DNA of 64,000 nt from Winogradskya consettensis (GTDB lineage Bacteria > Actinomycetota > Actinomycetes > Mycobacteriales > Micromonosporaceae). Within the stretch, counting starts at the first letter, position 1. The number at the start of each line of letters is the position of its first letter. The DNA lies in the NCBI RefSeq assembly GCF_018332715.1, contig NZ_BOQP01000051.1, forward strand, positions 186,001-250,000. Direction: 5' to 3'. Shown here in pieces: positions 25,717 through 34,972 of this stretch. A model generated the notes under the pieces. That model was given only the letters and a program-made list of their open reading frames with translations, searched no databases and was not told the origin of the DNA. Made by a program: the position numbers and the translations under genes.

Positions 25717-26938
25717 CCCGCGTCGAGACAGCCGGGGGCCGACGCCAGATCGAGGCAGTCGAACTCGCGGGAGAGCTGCGGGAACGGCTGGATGATCTCG
25801 TAGTCGGTGAAGATGCCCGCCCAGATCGCGCTCTTCTTCTCGGCGAACGCCTGATGGAACAGCCGGACCCGGGCGTCGGCCGCCAGGGTCACCGTCTCGT
25901 CGCGGATGTCGGCGTAGGAGTCATCCTCGGCCACCCGGAACGACGGGCCGCCCATCACCTGCCAGACCAGTGCCCGGCCGGCGCCGCGCACCACCGGGTG
26001 ATCGAGAACAAGTGCCCGCAGGTCGGTCAGCGTCCAGATGCGACCACCGAGCATCGCGTCCTCCAGCGCCCGCAGCCGCTCGTCGGCGAAGACCCTCGCT
26101 TCCTTCTTGAACGCGGCGAATTCCTCCCTGGCCGCCGCGGCCCCCGCGGCCTCCGCGACCCTGGGCCGGGGCAGGCCGGGCAGCCGCCTGCCGATGGTGT
26201 CGCTGACGACGGGCCGCAGGAACTGGTCGAGGGTGACCACGAACTGCCGCGGACCGTAGTCGAAGATCCGGCGCCCCCGTGCGTCGAGGCCCAGATCGGG
26301 CACGAGCCGGTCGGCGAGCTCGGCATCGCTCAGCTCGCGACGCCGGGCGATCTCGTGCAGCTTCTCCCTGGCCTGCCTGCGAAGCCCCCTGTGCCCGGCC
26401 GTGCGCGCGAAGTGCTGCAGGCGGCTCAGGGCGACGTCGGTCCCGATCGCACCGAGCATCTCGACCTCGGTGCTCACCCGCGCAGCCGTGCCGTAGGACC
26501 ACTCGGGGAACAACGCGGCCACCGCCGGCACCGCCGACTCGTCGCCGAGCAGGGTCAACGCGAGCATCGCATGCTTGTCATCGGGCGGTGAGCCCGCCAC
26601 CCGCCACTGCTCGTAGAGCGCCCAGGAGAACGCCGCCAGGCTCGCCGGATCGCACGCGGCACGCGCCGGCGCAAGCGCGGGATGCTGATCGACGAACGTG
26701 GACAGCGTCAACAACCCCAGCAGCCGCCGCACGGCGATCTCAGGCAGCCCCCGCCCGTCACCGTCACCGTCACCGTCACCGTCACGCAGCACGATCGGCG
26801 GCAGGGCGGGAAGCGCGACCCAGCCGGGCAGCACCTTCGTCGCCGCCGGGAATTCCAACGCCTCCGGAAGCAGCATCCCCAAACCATAGAACCGGGGTAC
26901 GACAACTTTGGCTCCCGCCGTGACAGGCCAACCAGGTT
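25710..26938 (-). pseudogene. DUF4132 protein, C-terminal remnant cut by an IS element
   Basis: About 409 residues of the C-terminal part of a DUF4132 (MolR/WGR-associated) protein; these proteins are usually near 1,000 residues. The coding frame runs into the inverted repeat of the IS3-type element at 26939, and no N-terminal part is found on the other side. A read-through frame starting at 27029 uses IS sequence as its first codons and is unlikely to be meaningful. Conserved-looking stretches include RIFDYGPRQFVVTLD, GGRIWTLTDLRALVLDHPVVRG and SAIWAGIFTDYEIIQPFPQL. The function of the family is unclear. Confidence 0.75.
26755..26784. repeat. Hexanucleotide repeat (CCGTCA)5
   Basis: Five perfect tandem copies of CCGTCA inside the DUF4132 remnant encode a (GD)n run on the minus strand. 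The unit is in frame, so copy-number change would alter only the length of the dipeptide run. Confidence 0.9.
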
Positions 26939-27899
26939 GGGGCGTTGCCCCCTGATCTTGGACACTTGAAGCTGGGATCGAGACGTCCTGGTAGATCAGG
27001 AGTCTGGGAACACCATGGCGAACAAGCATTACCCGCAGCAGTTCAAGGCTGACGCGGTCGCGTTGTACCGGTCCCGGCCCGGTGCGACGATCGCGGCGAT
27101 CGCTGATGACCTGGGCGTGAACCGGGAGACGTTACGTAGCTGGGTCCGTACCGATGACCAGCGGCGCGGGACCACACCCGCTACGCCCCGGCCACCCGCG
27201 GCGGCGGACTCGGTCGAGGACGAGAACACCGCCCTGCGCCGGCGGGTCCGTGAGCTGGAAGAAGAACGCGACATCCTGCGGAAGGCGGCCCGGTATTTCG
27301 CCGGGAGACGCGCTGGTGAACCGCTTCCAGTTCGTCGCCGACCACCACACACGCCACGGCGTGAAGCGGTTGTGCACGATCCTCGGCATCGCCCGGTCGA
27401 GTTTCTACTACTGGCGGGCGACCACACCGCAGCGGGCTGCCCGCGACGCGGCAGACACAGTCCTGCCCGACCGGATCCGGCTGGTCCACGCCGCCTCGGA
27501 CGGCACCTACGGCGCACCACGGGTCACCGCCGAACTGCACGACGCCGGCCGGTTATCGACCTGCACTCGCGGCGTCAGGCCGGCTGGGCGATCGCCGACA
27601 CCATGCCCACCGATCTGATCATCGACGCTCTCACCGCCGCCCGGCGGACCCGTGGCAGCCTCGACGGGGCGATCTTTCATTCCGACCACAACGAGAAGCC
27701 CTGCAAGGCCGGCGCGCGTTCACCGACGAACGCGAAGCCCGGCTCACCAGTTTGCGCCGGCTACACCGCTACAACACCATCCGCCGCCACTCCCGGCCCG
27801 GACAACGATCACTGATCACCTACGAACGCACCACCACGATACGAGCTACGCTCGCAGCGGTCGCATAAACCCCGTGTCCAAGATCCGGGGGCAAGCCCC
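26939..27899 (+). mobile_element. Decayed IS3-type insertion sequence with matching terminal repeats
   Basis: The ends match as inverted repeats: left GGGGCGTTGCCCCCTGATCT (continuing TGGACAC, 26939-26965) against right 27874-27899, with one indel and one mismatch in about 26 bp. The element is about 960 bp, shorter than the usual 1.2-1.5 kb. OrfA (27015 onward) keeps its helix-turn-helix and leucine-zipper-like part. OrfB is present only in pieces. No target duplication could be recognised, so one flank may have been rearranged after insertion. Confidence 0.85.
27015..27868 (+). pseudogene. IS3-type transposase, broken orfA/orfB
   Basis: OrfA begins MANKHYPQQFKADAVALYR and runs to the ERDILRKAARYF region, where one base appears to be missing before the usual stop. 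OrfB continues in another frame from about 27315 (NRFQFVADHHTRHGVKRLC) to ELHDAGR near 27550. It then jumps to VIDLHSRRQAGWAIADTMP in the first frame, with the intervening part including the first catalytic Asp absent. A third segment with LHRYNTIRRHSRPGQRS follows in yet another frame. At least two internal deletions make it non-functional. Confidence 0.85.
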
Positions 27900-28261
27900 G
27901 ATCCCTGTTGTGAAGTGTTCTGTGAACAGTTCGCCTCCTACCGGGGTTCTGCTCACTACCGCTTCACCACAAACGGTTCCGCCGCGTCCACAAAGGACGG
28001 CGTGCTCCAAGACCCTGAGCACTCGAGTCGCTACTCGGAAGTCTCACTCTCGGCAACCTCTGGGCGCCCAAGATTGCCGCTCTCACCAGCATCACGGCTA
28101 TCCGGATACTCACCATCTGCCATTAAAATCGGTGTGATTCCTCTCAACCCTGCAATGGCACGCTCAGCCCTTCCGATCATGAAACCGTCTGCGAAGAATG
28201 AGGGAATGAAATTTGCTCAGCTGGAGATTTTTACGTCCGTCGAATTGGCGTGGATGCGTGA
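27900..28261. other. No recognisable gene
   Basis: The reading frames here have weak codon bias and resemble no known protein. Lower GC than the flanks and proximity to two decayed IS elements suggest acquired, decaying DNA. Confidence 0.5.
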
Positions 28262-28567
28262 CCCGACGCGACATCGGAACTACTCCGCGGCGACAGAGGG
28301 TTCCGGCGTGGGCACCGGGTCCGGCGGGCTTTCGGGAAAGCTCTCGGCCATACCGCCCGGCTACGGCGTGACTCTCCTGAGGCCCGGACGCCGGATGGCA
28401 AGCTCGTGTGGATCGAGGCCGCACGTGCGTTGTTCCAGGAGGCGAACGCCAGGCGGGCGCAGGCTGATGCTGAATACGAACGTGACCGCAGGCGTGCCGC
28501 CGGTGAACTTTTCGGCTGGGCTCGGTTCACCGACCGCTGGCGAATGAAGTACGCGGCTGCCTGCTAG
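28262..28567 (+). pseudogene. Orphan coding remnant, C-terminal part of an unknown protein
   Basis: An open frame after a stop at 28259-28261 reads a convincing protein tail including TPDGKLVWIEAARALF, then an alternating Ala/Arg/Glu helix and GWARFTDRWRMKYAAAC before TAG at 28565. There is no good start codon in the conserved part, so the N-terminal region seems lost. The charged helical tail is reminiscent of mobile-element-encoded proteins, but no family could be named. Confidence 0.5.
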
Positions 28568-28899
28568 ACAGCACCGGACCGCCCTGGCTATGACGCGACA
28601 CGCGTTTACCTCCGATCCTTTCCTGGAACCTTCCTGGAGCCATTCCTGCACCAGTTCCTTGCCATGGCCACGGAGACGGAGTTCGCCGTCGGTTGAGGCC
28701 TTCTCGCACCAAACGAGCCGCAATCCTCACCGACGGCTACCGGTGAACTCCTAGACAACGGACACGCCTATAGGAGCGATCAATGGCGTGGTCCTCTGCC
28801 GCGAAAAGACGCGCCGACAGCCCCACTATGTCCCATGGCTTTGACTCAGCTGCCGACGACTCGGGACCAGGGTCGGAGCCTGGTCGCTGGGCTGCTACC
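28568..28899. other. Gap with short TTCCTGGA-type repeats, no gene recognised
   Basis: No convincing frame is seen. Around 28618-28665 the motif TTCCTGGA recurs imperfectly four times at 11-13-bp intervals. The stretch lies between two mobile-DNA remnants and may be an old element end or attachment region, which cannot be shown from sequence alone. Confidence 0.35.
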
Positions 28900-29404
28900 G
28901 GTAGGCAGTCCTGGTCCTGCCCCGGCTGGTCGATGGCACCCGGATCACCGAGCGGGCCGTCGACAATCAGGCCAGCCGCTCTACCGGCTATGCCTACCTG
29001 TACGAAGGCCTCACCCTGATCGGTGGTCGGGCTCCCGGCCTCACCTCTGCCGGCGCTAAGACTGCGGCTACTCCCACGGCACCCTGATCGACATTGACCG
29101 GTGCCGCACGTCGGGCCCGGCACCTGGATTCGATCTTCGGTGGTCGGGAGAGCACGACAATCACGGCGGGAACGTGCAGGTCGTCACCGCCCCGGATGGC
29201 TGGCCGCTCGGGATCTCGCCCGTGCATCCTGGCCGGGAACACGACGCCACCGCCCAGCGCCATCATGGCATCCCGCCGCTGCTGACCGCGTGGACCGGCG
29301 ACCAACTGCGCGTCCTCGGCGAGCTGGGCTACGAAGGCGAACAGGGCCACCATCACCGTCGCGTTCAGAATCCGACGAGCCGATCATGGACTGATATCCA
29401 GTAG
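28900..29404 (+). pseudogene. IS5-type transposase remnant
   Basis: Two frames join to an IS5/DDE-superfamily transposase. One holds LVDGTRITERAVDNQASRST and GYAYLYEGLTLIGGRAPGL (to about 29030). The other, from about 29063, holds SHGTLIDIDRCRTSGPAPGF, HGGNVQVVTAPDGWPLGISP, HPGREHDAT and LGELGYEGEQG, ending at TAG 29402. In intact relatives the first frame continues into an LDGT catalytic segment; here it reads SHGT after the frame change, so the first Asp is lost. The start and the C-terminal third are missing or scrambled. Confidence 0.8.
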
Positions 29405-29484
29405 CAGCTCAACCGCGCCCACAACACGGTCCACGCCGTCGGCCGGGTCGCTGCGGCGGTGACCCGCAGGCCCGACGACTGCGC

Positions 29485-29553
29485 GGGCCGGCGGGCCGGC
29501 GGGCCGGCGGGCCGGCGGGCCGGCGGGCCGGCGGGCCGGCGGGCCGGCGGGCC
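29485..29553. repeat. Tandem array of the octamer GGGCCGGC
   Basis: Eight perfect copies of GGGCCGGC (29485-29548) plus a partial ninth. Each unit contains the palindrome GCCGGC. The array sits between the IS5 remnant and the stop codon of the M1 peptidase gene at 29565. It could form extended stem structures in RNA or DNA. Confidence 0.97.
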
Positions 29554-29564
29554 CGGAGGATCGG

Positions 29565-31148
29565 TCAGTGGCCTGCGGGGATGAGTCTGCGCAGGCGGGC
29601 GGTGACCGCGTTCTCGGCGGCCTGGGCCTTGGCCGCGGCGGCTGGGGAGGCGGCGGTGGCCGGTGTCACGGTCCAGTCGGGGTGACCGGGCATGGCCGGG
29701 GTGGTGGTGCCGTACAGCCAGTCGTTGAGGAAGCCGCGCAGGTTCTGGCCGGACACCTTGGACGCGAGGGCGGCGAAGTCGGCGGTCGACGCGGAGCGGC
29801 CGCGGTACTTGCTCACCCAGGCGCGTTCGATCCGCTGGAACGTGGCGTTGCCGACCTTCTGCCGCAGGGCGTAGAGGGCGAGTGCGCCGCCGTCGTACAC
29901 GTTGGGGTTGAAGACGTCCCAGATGGAATCCGCTTTGAGCGGGTGGGCGACCGGGCCGTAGCGGGCGCGGTAGCGGTCGCCGGCGGCGTAGACATCCTTG
30001 AAGTACGCGTCCAGGTCGGCTGCGCCGGTGTACTGCTCGAGGTTGCCGGTCTCGGCGGCGTAGGTGAGCTCGTACCAGGTGGCGTGGCCCTCGTTCTGCC
30101 AGACGTCGCTCCAGGCCGAGGGGGCGACGCTGTCACCGAACCACTGGTGGGCGAGCTCGTGGGTCATGATCGGATTCAGAACGTACGCGGGCAGCCCGAG
30201 CAGCCCGGTGTCGTACAGCGACAGGGTCTGGGTCTCGAGCGCGAAACCGAGGTTGGCGTCGATGACCAGCGAGCCGTAGTTCTCCAGCGGGTAGCGCCCG
30301 ACCTTCGACTCCATCCAGGTCAGCTGGGACCGCTCCGCCTCGAGCTTGGGCAGCAGGGAGGCCGCGAGCCGGGTGGGCACGACGTCGCGGATCGGGGTGC
30401 CGTTGACCGCGGGCCGGGTGTGGACGGCGAAGTCACCGGCGACAACCTGGACCAGTTCGCTGGCCATCGGCTGCGACTCGCGGAAGCTGGACGACACGTA
30501 ACCGCCGCGGGCCCGGTCGCGCAGGTGCCGTCCGTTGGCGACCGCCGTCCAGCCCTTCGGGACGGTGAGGGTGATGGTGTACGTCGCCTTGTCGCGGGGG
30601 TGGTCGTTGCTGGGGAACAGCAGGTGGGAGGTGTCCGGCTGACCGGCCAGCACAGTGCCGTCCGCCGTGCTCACGAAGCCGACCGGCGAATCGGCGTTCG
30701 CCGGGATCGGGGTCGCGGCGAAGCCGCTGACGGTGACCCGGAACGTGCTGCCCTTGCGCAGCGCGTGGCGTGGCGTGACGACCAGTTCGCCGCCGGAGCG
30801 GGAGAACGCCGCCCGGTGTCCGTTGACCGACACCGCCCGCACCGAATCGCCGCCGAAGTCCAGGTCGAACCGGGACAGCCCCTGGGTCGCGACCGCGGTG
30901 AGGGTGACGTCACCCGTCACGGTCTGTTTCGGATCCTTCGCCTTGCATGTCAGGCTCAGGTCGTAGTTCTGAACGTCGTAACCCCCGTTGCCGAGCAACG
31001 GATAGAGCCGGTCCCCGAGACCGGGCGCTCCGGGTGAGGGAGCGCTGCCTGCCGCGTACGCCGGAGCGACGGACCCGGCGACCGTAACGAGCACGGTGGC
31101 GCCGGCCACCAGGGCAACGCGGAGACGTTTACCTATCAACGCTGTCAT
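29565..31148 (-). CDS. Secreted M1 family metallopeptidase
   Basis: About 527 residues from ATG 31148, with a signal peptide (MTALIGKRLRVALVAGATV, cleavage after APAYA). It shows the gluzincin zinc site HELAH (about 332) followed 18 residues later by the third ligand in NEGHATW, with an LGFALETQ stretch in place of GAMEN. M1 enzymes are aminopeptidases. Compared with full-length members (about 850 residues) it lacks the large C-terminal helical domain, like other short actinobacterial M1 proteins. An upstream frame extending to 31901 is antisense to the next gene and was rejected; an ATG at 31172 is an alternative start. Confidence 0.92.
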   Translation of the reverse strand: MTALIGKRLRVALVAGATVLVTVAGSVAPAYAAGSAPSPGAPGLGDRLYPLLGNGGYDVQNYDLSLTCKAKDPKQTVTGDVTLTAVATQGLSRFDLDFGGDSVRAVSVNGHRAAFSRSGGELVVTPRHALRKGSTFRVTVSGFAATPIPANADSPVGFVSTADGTVLAGQPDTSHLLFPSNDHPRDKATYTITLTVPKGWTAVANGRHLRDRARGGYVSSSFRESQPMASELVQVVAGDFAVHTRPAVNGTPIRDVVPTRLAASLLPKLEAERSQLTWMESKVGRYPLENYGSLVIDANLGFALETQTLSLYDTGLLGLPAYVLNPIMTHELAHQWFGDSVAPSAWSDVWQNEGHATWYELTYAAETGNLEQYTGAADLDAYFKDVYAAGDRYRARYGPVAHPLKADSIWDVFNPNVYDGGALALYALRQKVGNATFQRIERAWVSKYRGRSASTADFAALASKVSGQNLRGFLNDWLYGTTTPAMPGHPDWTVTPATAASPAAAAKAQAAENAVTARLRRLIPAGH

Positions 31149-31205
31149 GGTCGTGGACGTTACGCCCGGCATTGAAATATCGACACCCGTAATCGAAAGG
31201 CACTC

Positions 31206-32684
31206 ATGACATTCAGGACGGAACCGGTGGACCGGCAACACGTGGGGCTGAGCCCCGATCCGCAACGGGTCATCGTCAAGCTGTTCGTGCCGGGTGAGGA
31301 CGCCGCGGTGGTGCGGAGCCGGGCACACGCGCTCATCGACCGGATCGCCGACCTGCCCGCCGATGCTGTCGACCAATTGCTCGAGGAGACCATCAAACGG
31401 TTCGAGCACCGGCACCAGGATCTGCGGGGCACCTTTCTGCACCATTTCGACCTGGTACGCCACCGCGCGGAACGCGCCGCACATCTGTCGCGCGCCCAGC
31501 GGCTGCTCGTCGGCGCCTATTTCACCCATGAGTACGCCGTGGAGGCGGCCGCGTTGTGCAATCCGTCCGTCGTCGCCCATCCCGACCAGTCCGGGCTCGC
31601 CGACGGCCAGTTGCGCGCGGCGATCAGCCTGCGCCAGATCGGCGAGGGACACCTGTCGTCCATCGGCTTCGCCACCGCCGTCCTGGGACCGGGCACCCGG
31701 CTCGAGGTCGCCGAGCGGTCCGGGCCGCTGATCACCGGCCTGCGCGCACCCGCGCGGTACCGCCGGGATCTGCTCGCCGCGGGAATGGCGGATGACGGCT
31801 GGGACAACGAGGTGTCCGGCACACTGCTGGAGGCCCTGCCCGCGCAGTTCGACGAGGCCACTTTCGAGCAGGTGCTGAGCAGTCTGCCGGCCGACCTGCA
31901 CACGCGGGAGAATTCGCAGCGCACACTCGAGCAGTTACGGCGTACCAATGCGGCGAGCTATGCGGCCGTGTTCCCGGAGGATTCCGCACTGCATCAACGC
32001 GTGTTGTGGCCGGCCACGCCGATGGAGAGCAACGGCATGGAGGACGCCCGTTTCGTACGCTTCGTCGACGACGACGGCGTGGCGAGCTACCGGGCGACGT
32101 ATACCGCTTACGACGGCCATTCCATCGCCGCGCGTACGCTCAGCAGCACCGATCTGCGGCATTTCCAGATAAACCCGATGCGTGGGCCGGGGGTACGCAA
32201 CAAGGGCATCGCGTTGTTCCCGCGGACCGTCGGCGGCCGGCGGCTCGCCCTGTGCCGCACCGACGGCGAGACCACCGGCCTGACCGAGCTCGACGACCGG
32301 GCCAGCTGGCAGCCGCCGACCCCGTTGCACGGACCGGCCCGCAGCTGGGAGCTGATCCAGACCGGCAACTGCGGCTCGCCCCTGGAGACCGACGCGGGCT
32401 GGCTGGTCATCACCCACGGCGTCGGACCGATGCGCCGGTACGTGATCAGCGCGCTGCTGCTGGACCTGGAACGGCCGGAACGGGTCATCGCCGAGCTGCC
32501 CGACGCCCTACTCGCCCCCGACGAGAGCGAACGTGAGGGATATGTCCCCAACGTCGTGTACTCCTGCGGTTCCCTGATCCACGACGGGCTGCTCTGGATG
32601 CCCTACGGCGCGAGCGACGCCCGCGTCGGTTTCGCCACCACCCCGGTCGAGGCCCTGCTCGCGGCCATGGTTCCCGCCGGGTAG
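31206..32684 (+). CDS. GH130 family glycoside phosphorylase or hydrolase
   Basis: A 492-residue cytosolic protein with AAAGG before ATG 31206. The C-terminal half is a five-bladed-propeller GH130 domain: GMEDARFVRF, FQINPMRGPGVRNKG, GNCGSPLETDAGWLVITHGVG and a closing YSCGSLIHDGLLWMPYGASDARVG. GH130 enzymes act on beta-mannosides (1,2- or 1,4-linked), by phosphorolysis or hydrolysis. The N-terminal 200 residues are an alpha-helical extension, as in larger GH130 relatives. The exact substrate cannot be told. The gene is divergent from the M1 peptidase across 57 bp. Confidence 0.82.
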   Translation: MTFRTEPVDRQHVGLSPDPQRVIVKLFVPGEDAAVVRSRAHALIDRIADLPADAVDQLLEETIKRFEHRHQDLRGTFLHHFDLVRHRAERAAHLSRAQRLLVGAYFTHEYAVEAAALCNPSVVAHPDQSGLADGQLRAAISLRQIGEGHLSSIGFATAVLGPGTRLEVAERSGPLITGLRAPARYRRDLLAAGMADDGWDNEVSGTLLEALPAQFDEATFEQVLSSLPADLHTRENSQRTLEQLRRTNAASYAAVFPEDSALHQRVLWPATPMESNGMEDARFVRFVDDDGVASYRATYTAYDGHSIAARTLSSTDLRHFQINPMRGPGVRNKGIALFPRTVGGRRLALCRTDGETTGLTELDDRASWQPPTPLHGPARSWELIQTGNCGSPLETDAGWLVITHGVGPMRRYVISALLLDLERPERVIAELPDALLAPDESEREGYVPNVVYSCGSLIHDGLLWMPYGASDARVGFATTPVEALLAAMVPAG

Positions 32685-32720
32685 CGGACGTCACCGCACG
32701 GGGCTGCGATAGTAGAAATC

Positions 32721-33518
32721 ATGATCTATCTGACCGCGACACCCGCCGGCGCATCGGTCGCCGTCCTCGACCTCGGCGCCAGCGACCCGGTGCGCGTCTA
32801 CGTCGGCGGCCTCGGGTCGTCCACCGGCGTCGGCTTCGGCCAGGTCACCGGACATCCGCTGCTGGGGGGCACCGGACGGCACATCCTGATCGACCTGATC
32901 GGCAGCGGCTGGAGCGACCACGACGACACGTTCGGGCACACCATCGACGAGCACGCCGGTACGGTGATCGCCGTGCTGGACGGGCTCGGCCTGACGGACG
33001 TCACGCTGGTCGGCCACTCACTGGGTGGGTCCGTGGTCATCAGCGCCGCGGCCCAACGCCCCGACCTGGTCAGCACGCTCGTCGTGGCCGAGCCCAACCT
33101 CGACCCCGGCATCGGTTCGTTCTCCGCCGAGGTCGCCGCATTCGACGAGGACACGTTCGCCGCGACCGAGCACGAACGCATGATCGCCGAGCTCCGCACG
33201 GCCTCGGACACCGATTCCATCCAGTTCAGCCGCACGCTGCCCCGGTGGTCGGCCCGCGGGCTCCACCGCACCTCCGTCTCGCTGATCGCCGACCGGCCCG
33301 AGACGTTCCGCGAGCAGTTCTACGCCTTCCCCGGTCCCCGCATCTACATCAGCGGCGAGCTCTCCGCCGAGGACCTCGACCCGCTGCGCGGCGCCGGTGT
33401 CGACGTCCGCGTGGTCCCGGCCTCAGGTCACGCCCTGATGCTGGACAACCTCGACGGCTTCGCCGCCGCGATCGCCTCAGCTCATGTGCCGGGCGATGAT
33501 GCGGGCACAATCCACTGA
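32721..33518 (+). CDS. Alpha/beta hydrolase
   Basis: A 265-residue alpha/beta hydrolase fold protein with the nucleophile elbow GHSLGG, an upstream strand IDLIGSGWSDHDD resembling the oxyanion region, and a late His in ASGHALMLDNLDGF completing a probable Ser-Asp-His triad. No signal peptide is seen. It starts 36 bases after the GH130 gene and may be co-transcribed with it. Its last 42 bases overlap the convergent phosphotransferase gene. The substrate is unknown. Confidence 0.88.
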   Translation: MIYLTATPAGASVAVLDLGASDPVRVYVGGLGSSTGVGFGQVTGHPLLGGTGRHILIDLIGSGWSDHDDTFGHTIDEHAGTVIAVLDGLGLTDVTLVGHSLGGSVVISAAAQRPDLVSTLVVAEPNLDPGIGSFSAEVAAFDEDTFAATEHERMIAELRTASDTDSIQFSRTLPRWSARGLHRTSVSLIADRPETFREQFYAFPGPRIYISGELSAEDLDPLRGAGVDVRVVPASGHALMLDNLDGFAAAIASAHVPGDDAGTIH

Positions 33519-34010
33519 CTCGGCATGGGTGGTGTCGACCTCGACGTCGTACACCACCCCTCTGTGTACGGTCCCGGCCTGCAGGGCCGCCATTCCGGGC
33601 ACCCGGTCACCGCGGGCCAGCTCGCGCGTCTCGGCCACCTCCGGAGCACAGTGCACGCCCACCCACAGCACCTCCAGGCCCTCGAGGTGGCCCCGCAGCC
33701 GCGCCTGGGAGGTCTGGCCGCCGAGGAAGACGTCATCGATGATGACGCGAGCGCCGGCCCGGGCCATGGCGGCCACACCCGTCGTCCAGGCGGTCTCGAT
33801 CACGCGCCAGGCCTCGCCGAGGACGACCTCCCCGTCCTGGCCGAAGGAGATGCCCGAGCCGGAGTCGAGGAGCGCGGGCGGCAGCCGGTCAACCAGATCA
33901 TCCACCCCCATGTTGATCCACGGCTGCGGCAGGACCGCCTTGAGACAGTGGACGATGCCGGATTTCCCGGAGCTCGATCCGCCGTTCAGCACGATGACCT
34001 GCGTACCCAC
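33477..34010 (-). CDS. Chloramphenicol 3-O-phosphotransferase-like kinase
   Basis: A 177-residue P-loop protein from GTG 34010. The Walker A motif is GGSSSGKS, followed by LPQPWINMGVDDLVD, in which the Asp matches the catalytic Asp of chloramphenicol phosphotransferase, then ARAGARVIIDDVFLGG and ARGDRVPGMAALQAGTVHRG. Length and motif order match the CPT family closely, which phosphorylates the primary hydroxyl of chloramphenicol. No chloramphenicol biosynthesis genes are in the window, so it may act on another small molecule or give general resistance. It lies 17 bases after the membrane protein gene of the sigma operon. Confidence 0.88.
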   Translation of the reverse strand: MGTQVIVLNGGSSSGKSGIVHCLKAVLPQPWINMGVDDLVDRLPPALLDSGSGISFGQDGEVVLGEAWRVIETAWTTGVAAMARAGARVIIDDVFLGGQTSQARLRGHLEGLEVLWVGVHCAPEVAETRELARGDRVPGMAALQAGTVHRGVVYDVEVDTTHAESVDCARIIARHMS

Positions 34011-34027
34011 CGAAGTGCCTCCAAGGG

Positions 34028-34972
34028 TTATGGGCTTTTTTTGACCGGGCGGAGCCAGGGGTCGGGGACGAGCGAGGTGAAGCCGATGTCCGCGAACGTG
34101 GCGTAGAGCTGGGGGGTGAGGATGACCAGCTCCGGGCGTACGGTATCGCCTGTCGCAGTGGCGTAGATGCCGTTGGCGTGGTCATCCATCAGATCGCCGA
34201 CCGCGTCGCCGACCGTTTCGGTGAGTTTGCGCTGGTCGGCGATGCTGGGACGGCCGGGGGTGGCCACGACACAGAGGTTGCCGGTGTAGCGCTTCGCCAG
34301 CTCGCCCCGGGCCTGGGCCGCGTCGCCCTTGACCACCTCGATGACCAGGACTTCAACGCCGCCGGGGTGGGCGACCCAGACCGGGCGGAACTGATCGGGG
34401 TGCTGCTCGTCGAGGTATTTGTACAGTTCCGTGCGGTCGCCCGCGTCGGTTTTCCAGCCGCCCGCCGGTGCGGGGCACGGTGGCTCGTCCGGCATCGTGG
34501 GCGCGGGGGTCGCCGGAGACGGCGGGCCCTGCTCGGTGACGGTCAGGGTGCCCGCGTGCCACACGCCGACCAGGTGAAACTCGCCTTCAGCGGGATCAAC
34601 ACCGGTGACGGGGACGTAGAACGGGCAATCGGCCTCGGGGCCCCCGCCCCCACCCAGGGCCACCGGTGCCGGTGCGCAGAAGCGGACGGGTTCGCCCGGG
34701 AGGCTGAGCACGGTGCCGGATGCTTCCACGGTGTCGCCGTCGTGGACCACGAGGGCTTCAGCCGCGGCCGGGCCGGCATCATCGGAGGGGCGGTCGGCCA
34801 GCACCACCGCGGCGCCGCCCGCGATCAGGGTCGCCGCTGCCGCGGCCAGGACCGGCAGCCAGCGCCGGTTGTGCTGGATCCATCGCGTGGTATCGGGTTC
34901 GGGTGGGTCCGGCTGGGCGTTCCGCCACTGCCGGCCCGCGTCGGTCAGCAGGTCGTCGATCGGATCGGTCAT
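34028..34972 (-). CDS. Membrane-anchored protein paired with ECF sigma factor
   Basis: A 314-residue protein with a short cytosolic N-terminus (about 40 residues), one membrane segment (about 41-63) and a large extracellular part rich in Pro, Gly and Asp. Its ATG overlaps the stop of the ECF sigma gene as ATGA. This arrangement suggests an anti-sigma or sensor role, although no zinc-binding anti-sigma motif (HxxxCxxC) is present. Compositionally it resembles actinobacterial proteins encoded next to SigK/SigE-like factors with unknown mechanism. Confidence 0.75.
   Translation of the reverse strand: MTDPIDDLLTDAGRQWRNAQPDPPEPDTTRWIQHNRRWLPVLAAAAATLIAGGAAVVLADRPSDDAGPAAAEALVVHDGDTVEASGTVLSLPGEPVRFCAPAPVALGGGGGPEADCPFYVPVTGVDPAEGEFHLVGVWHAGTLTVTEQGPPSPATPAPTMPDEPPCPAPAGGWKTDAGDRTELYKYLDEQHPDQFRPVWVAHPGGVEVLVIEVVKGDAAQARGELAKRYTGNLCVVATPGRPSIADQRKLTETVGDAVGDLMDDHANGIYATATGDTVRPELVILTPQLYATFADIGFTSLVPDPWLRPVKKSP

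Noticed and set aside
29485..29553. CRISPR array
   Set aside because: The units are 8 bp in direct contact with no spacers, so this is a simple tandem repeat.
31149..31901. N-terminal extension of the M1 peptidase up to 31901
   Set aside because: This part is antisense to the GH130 gene and the signal peptide begins at 31148.
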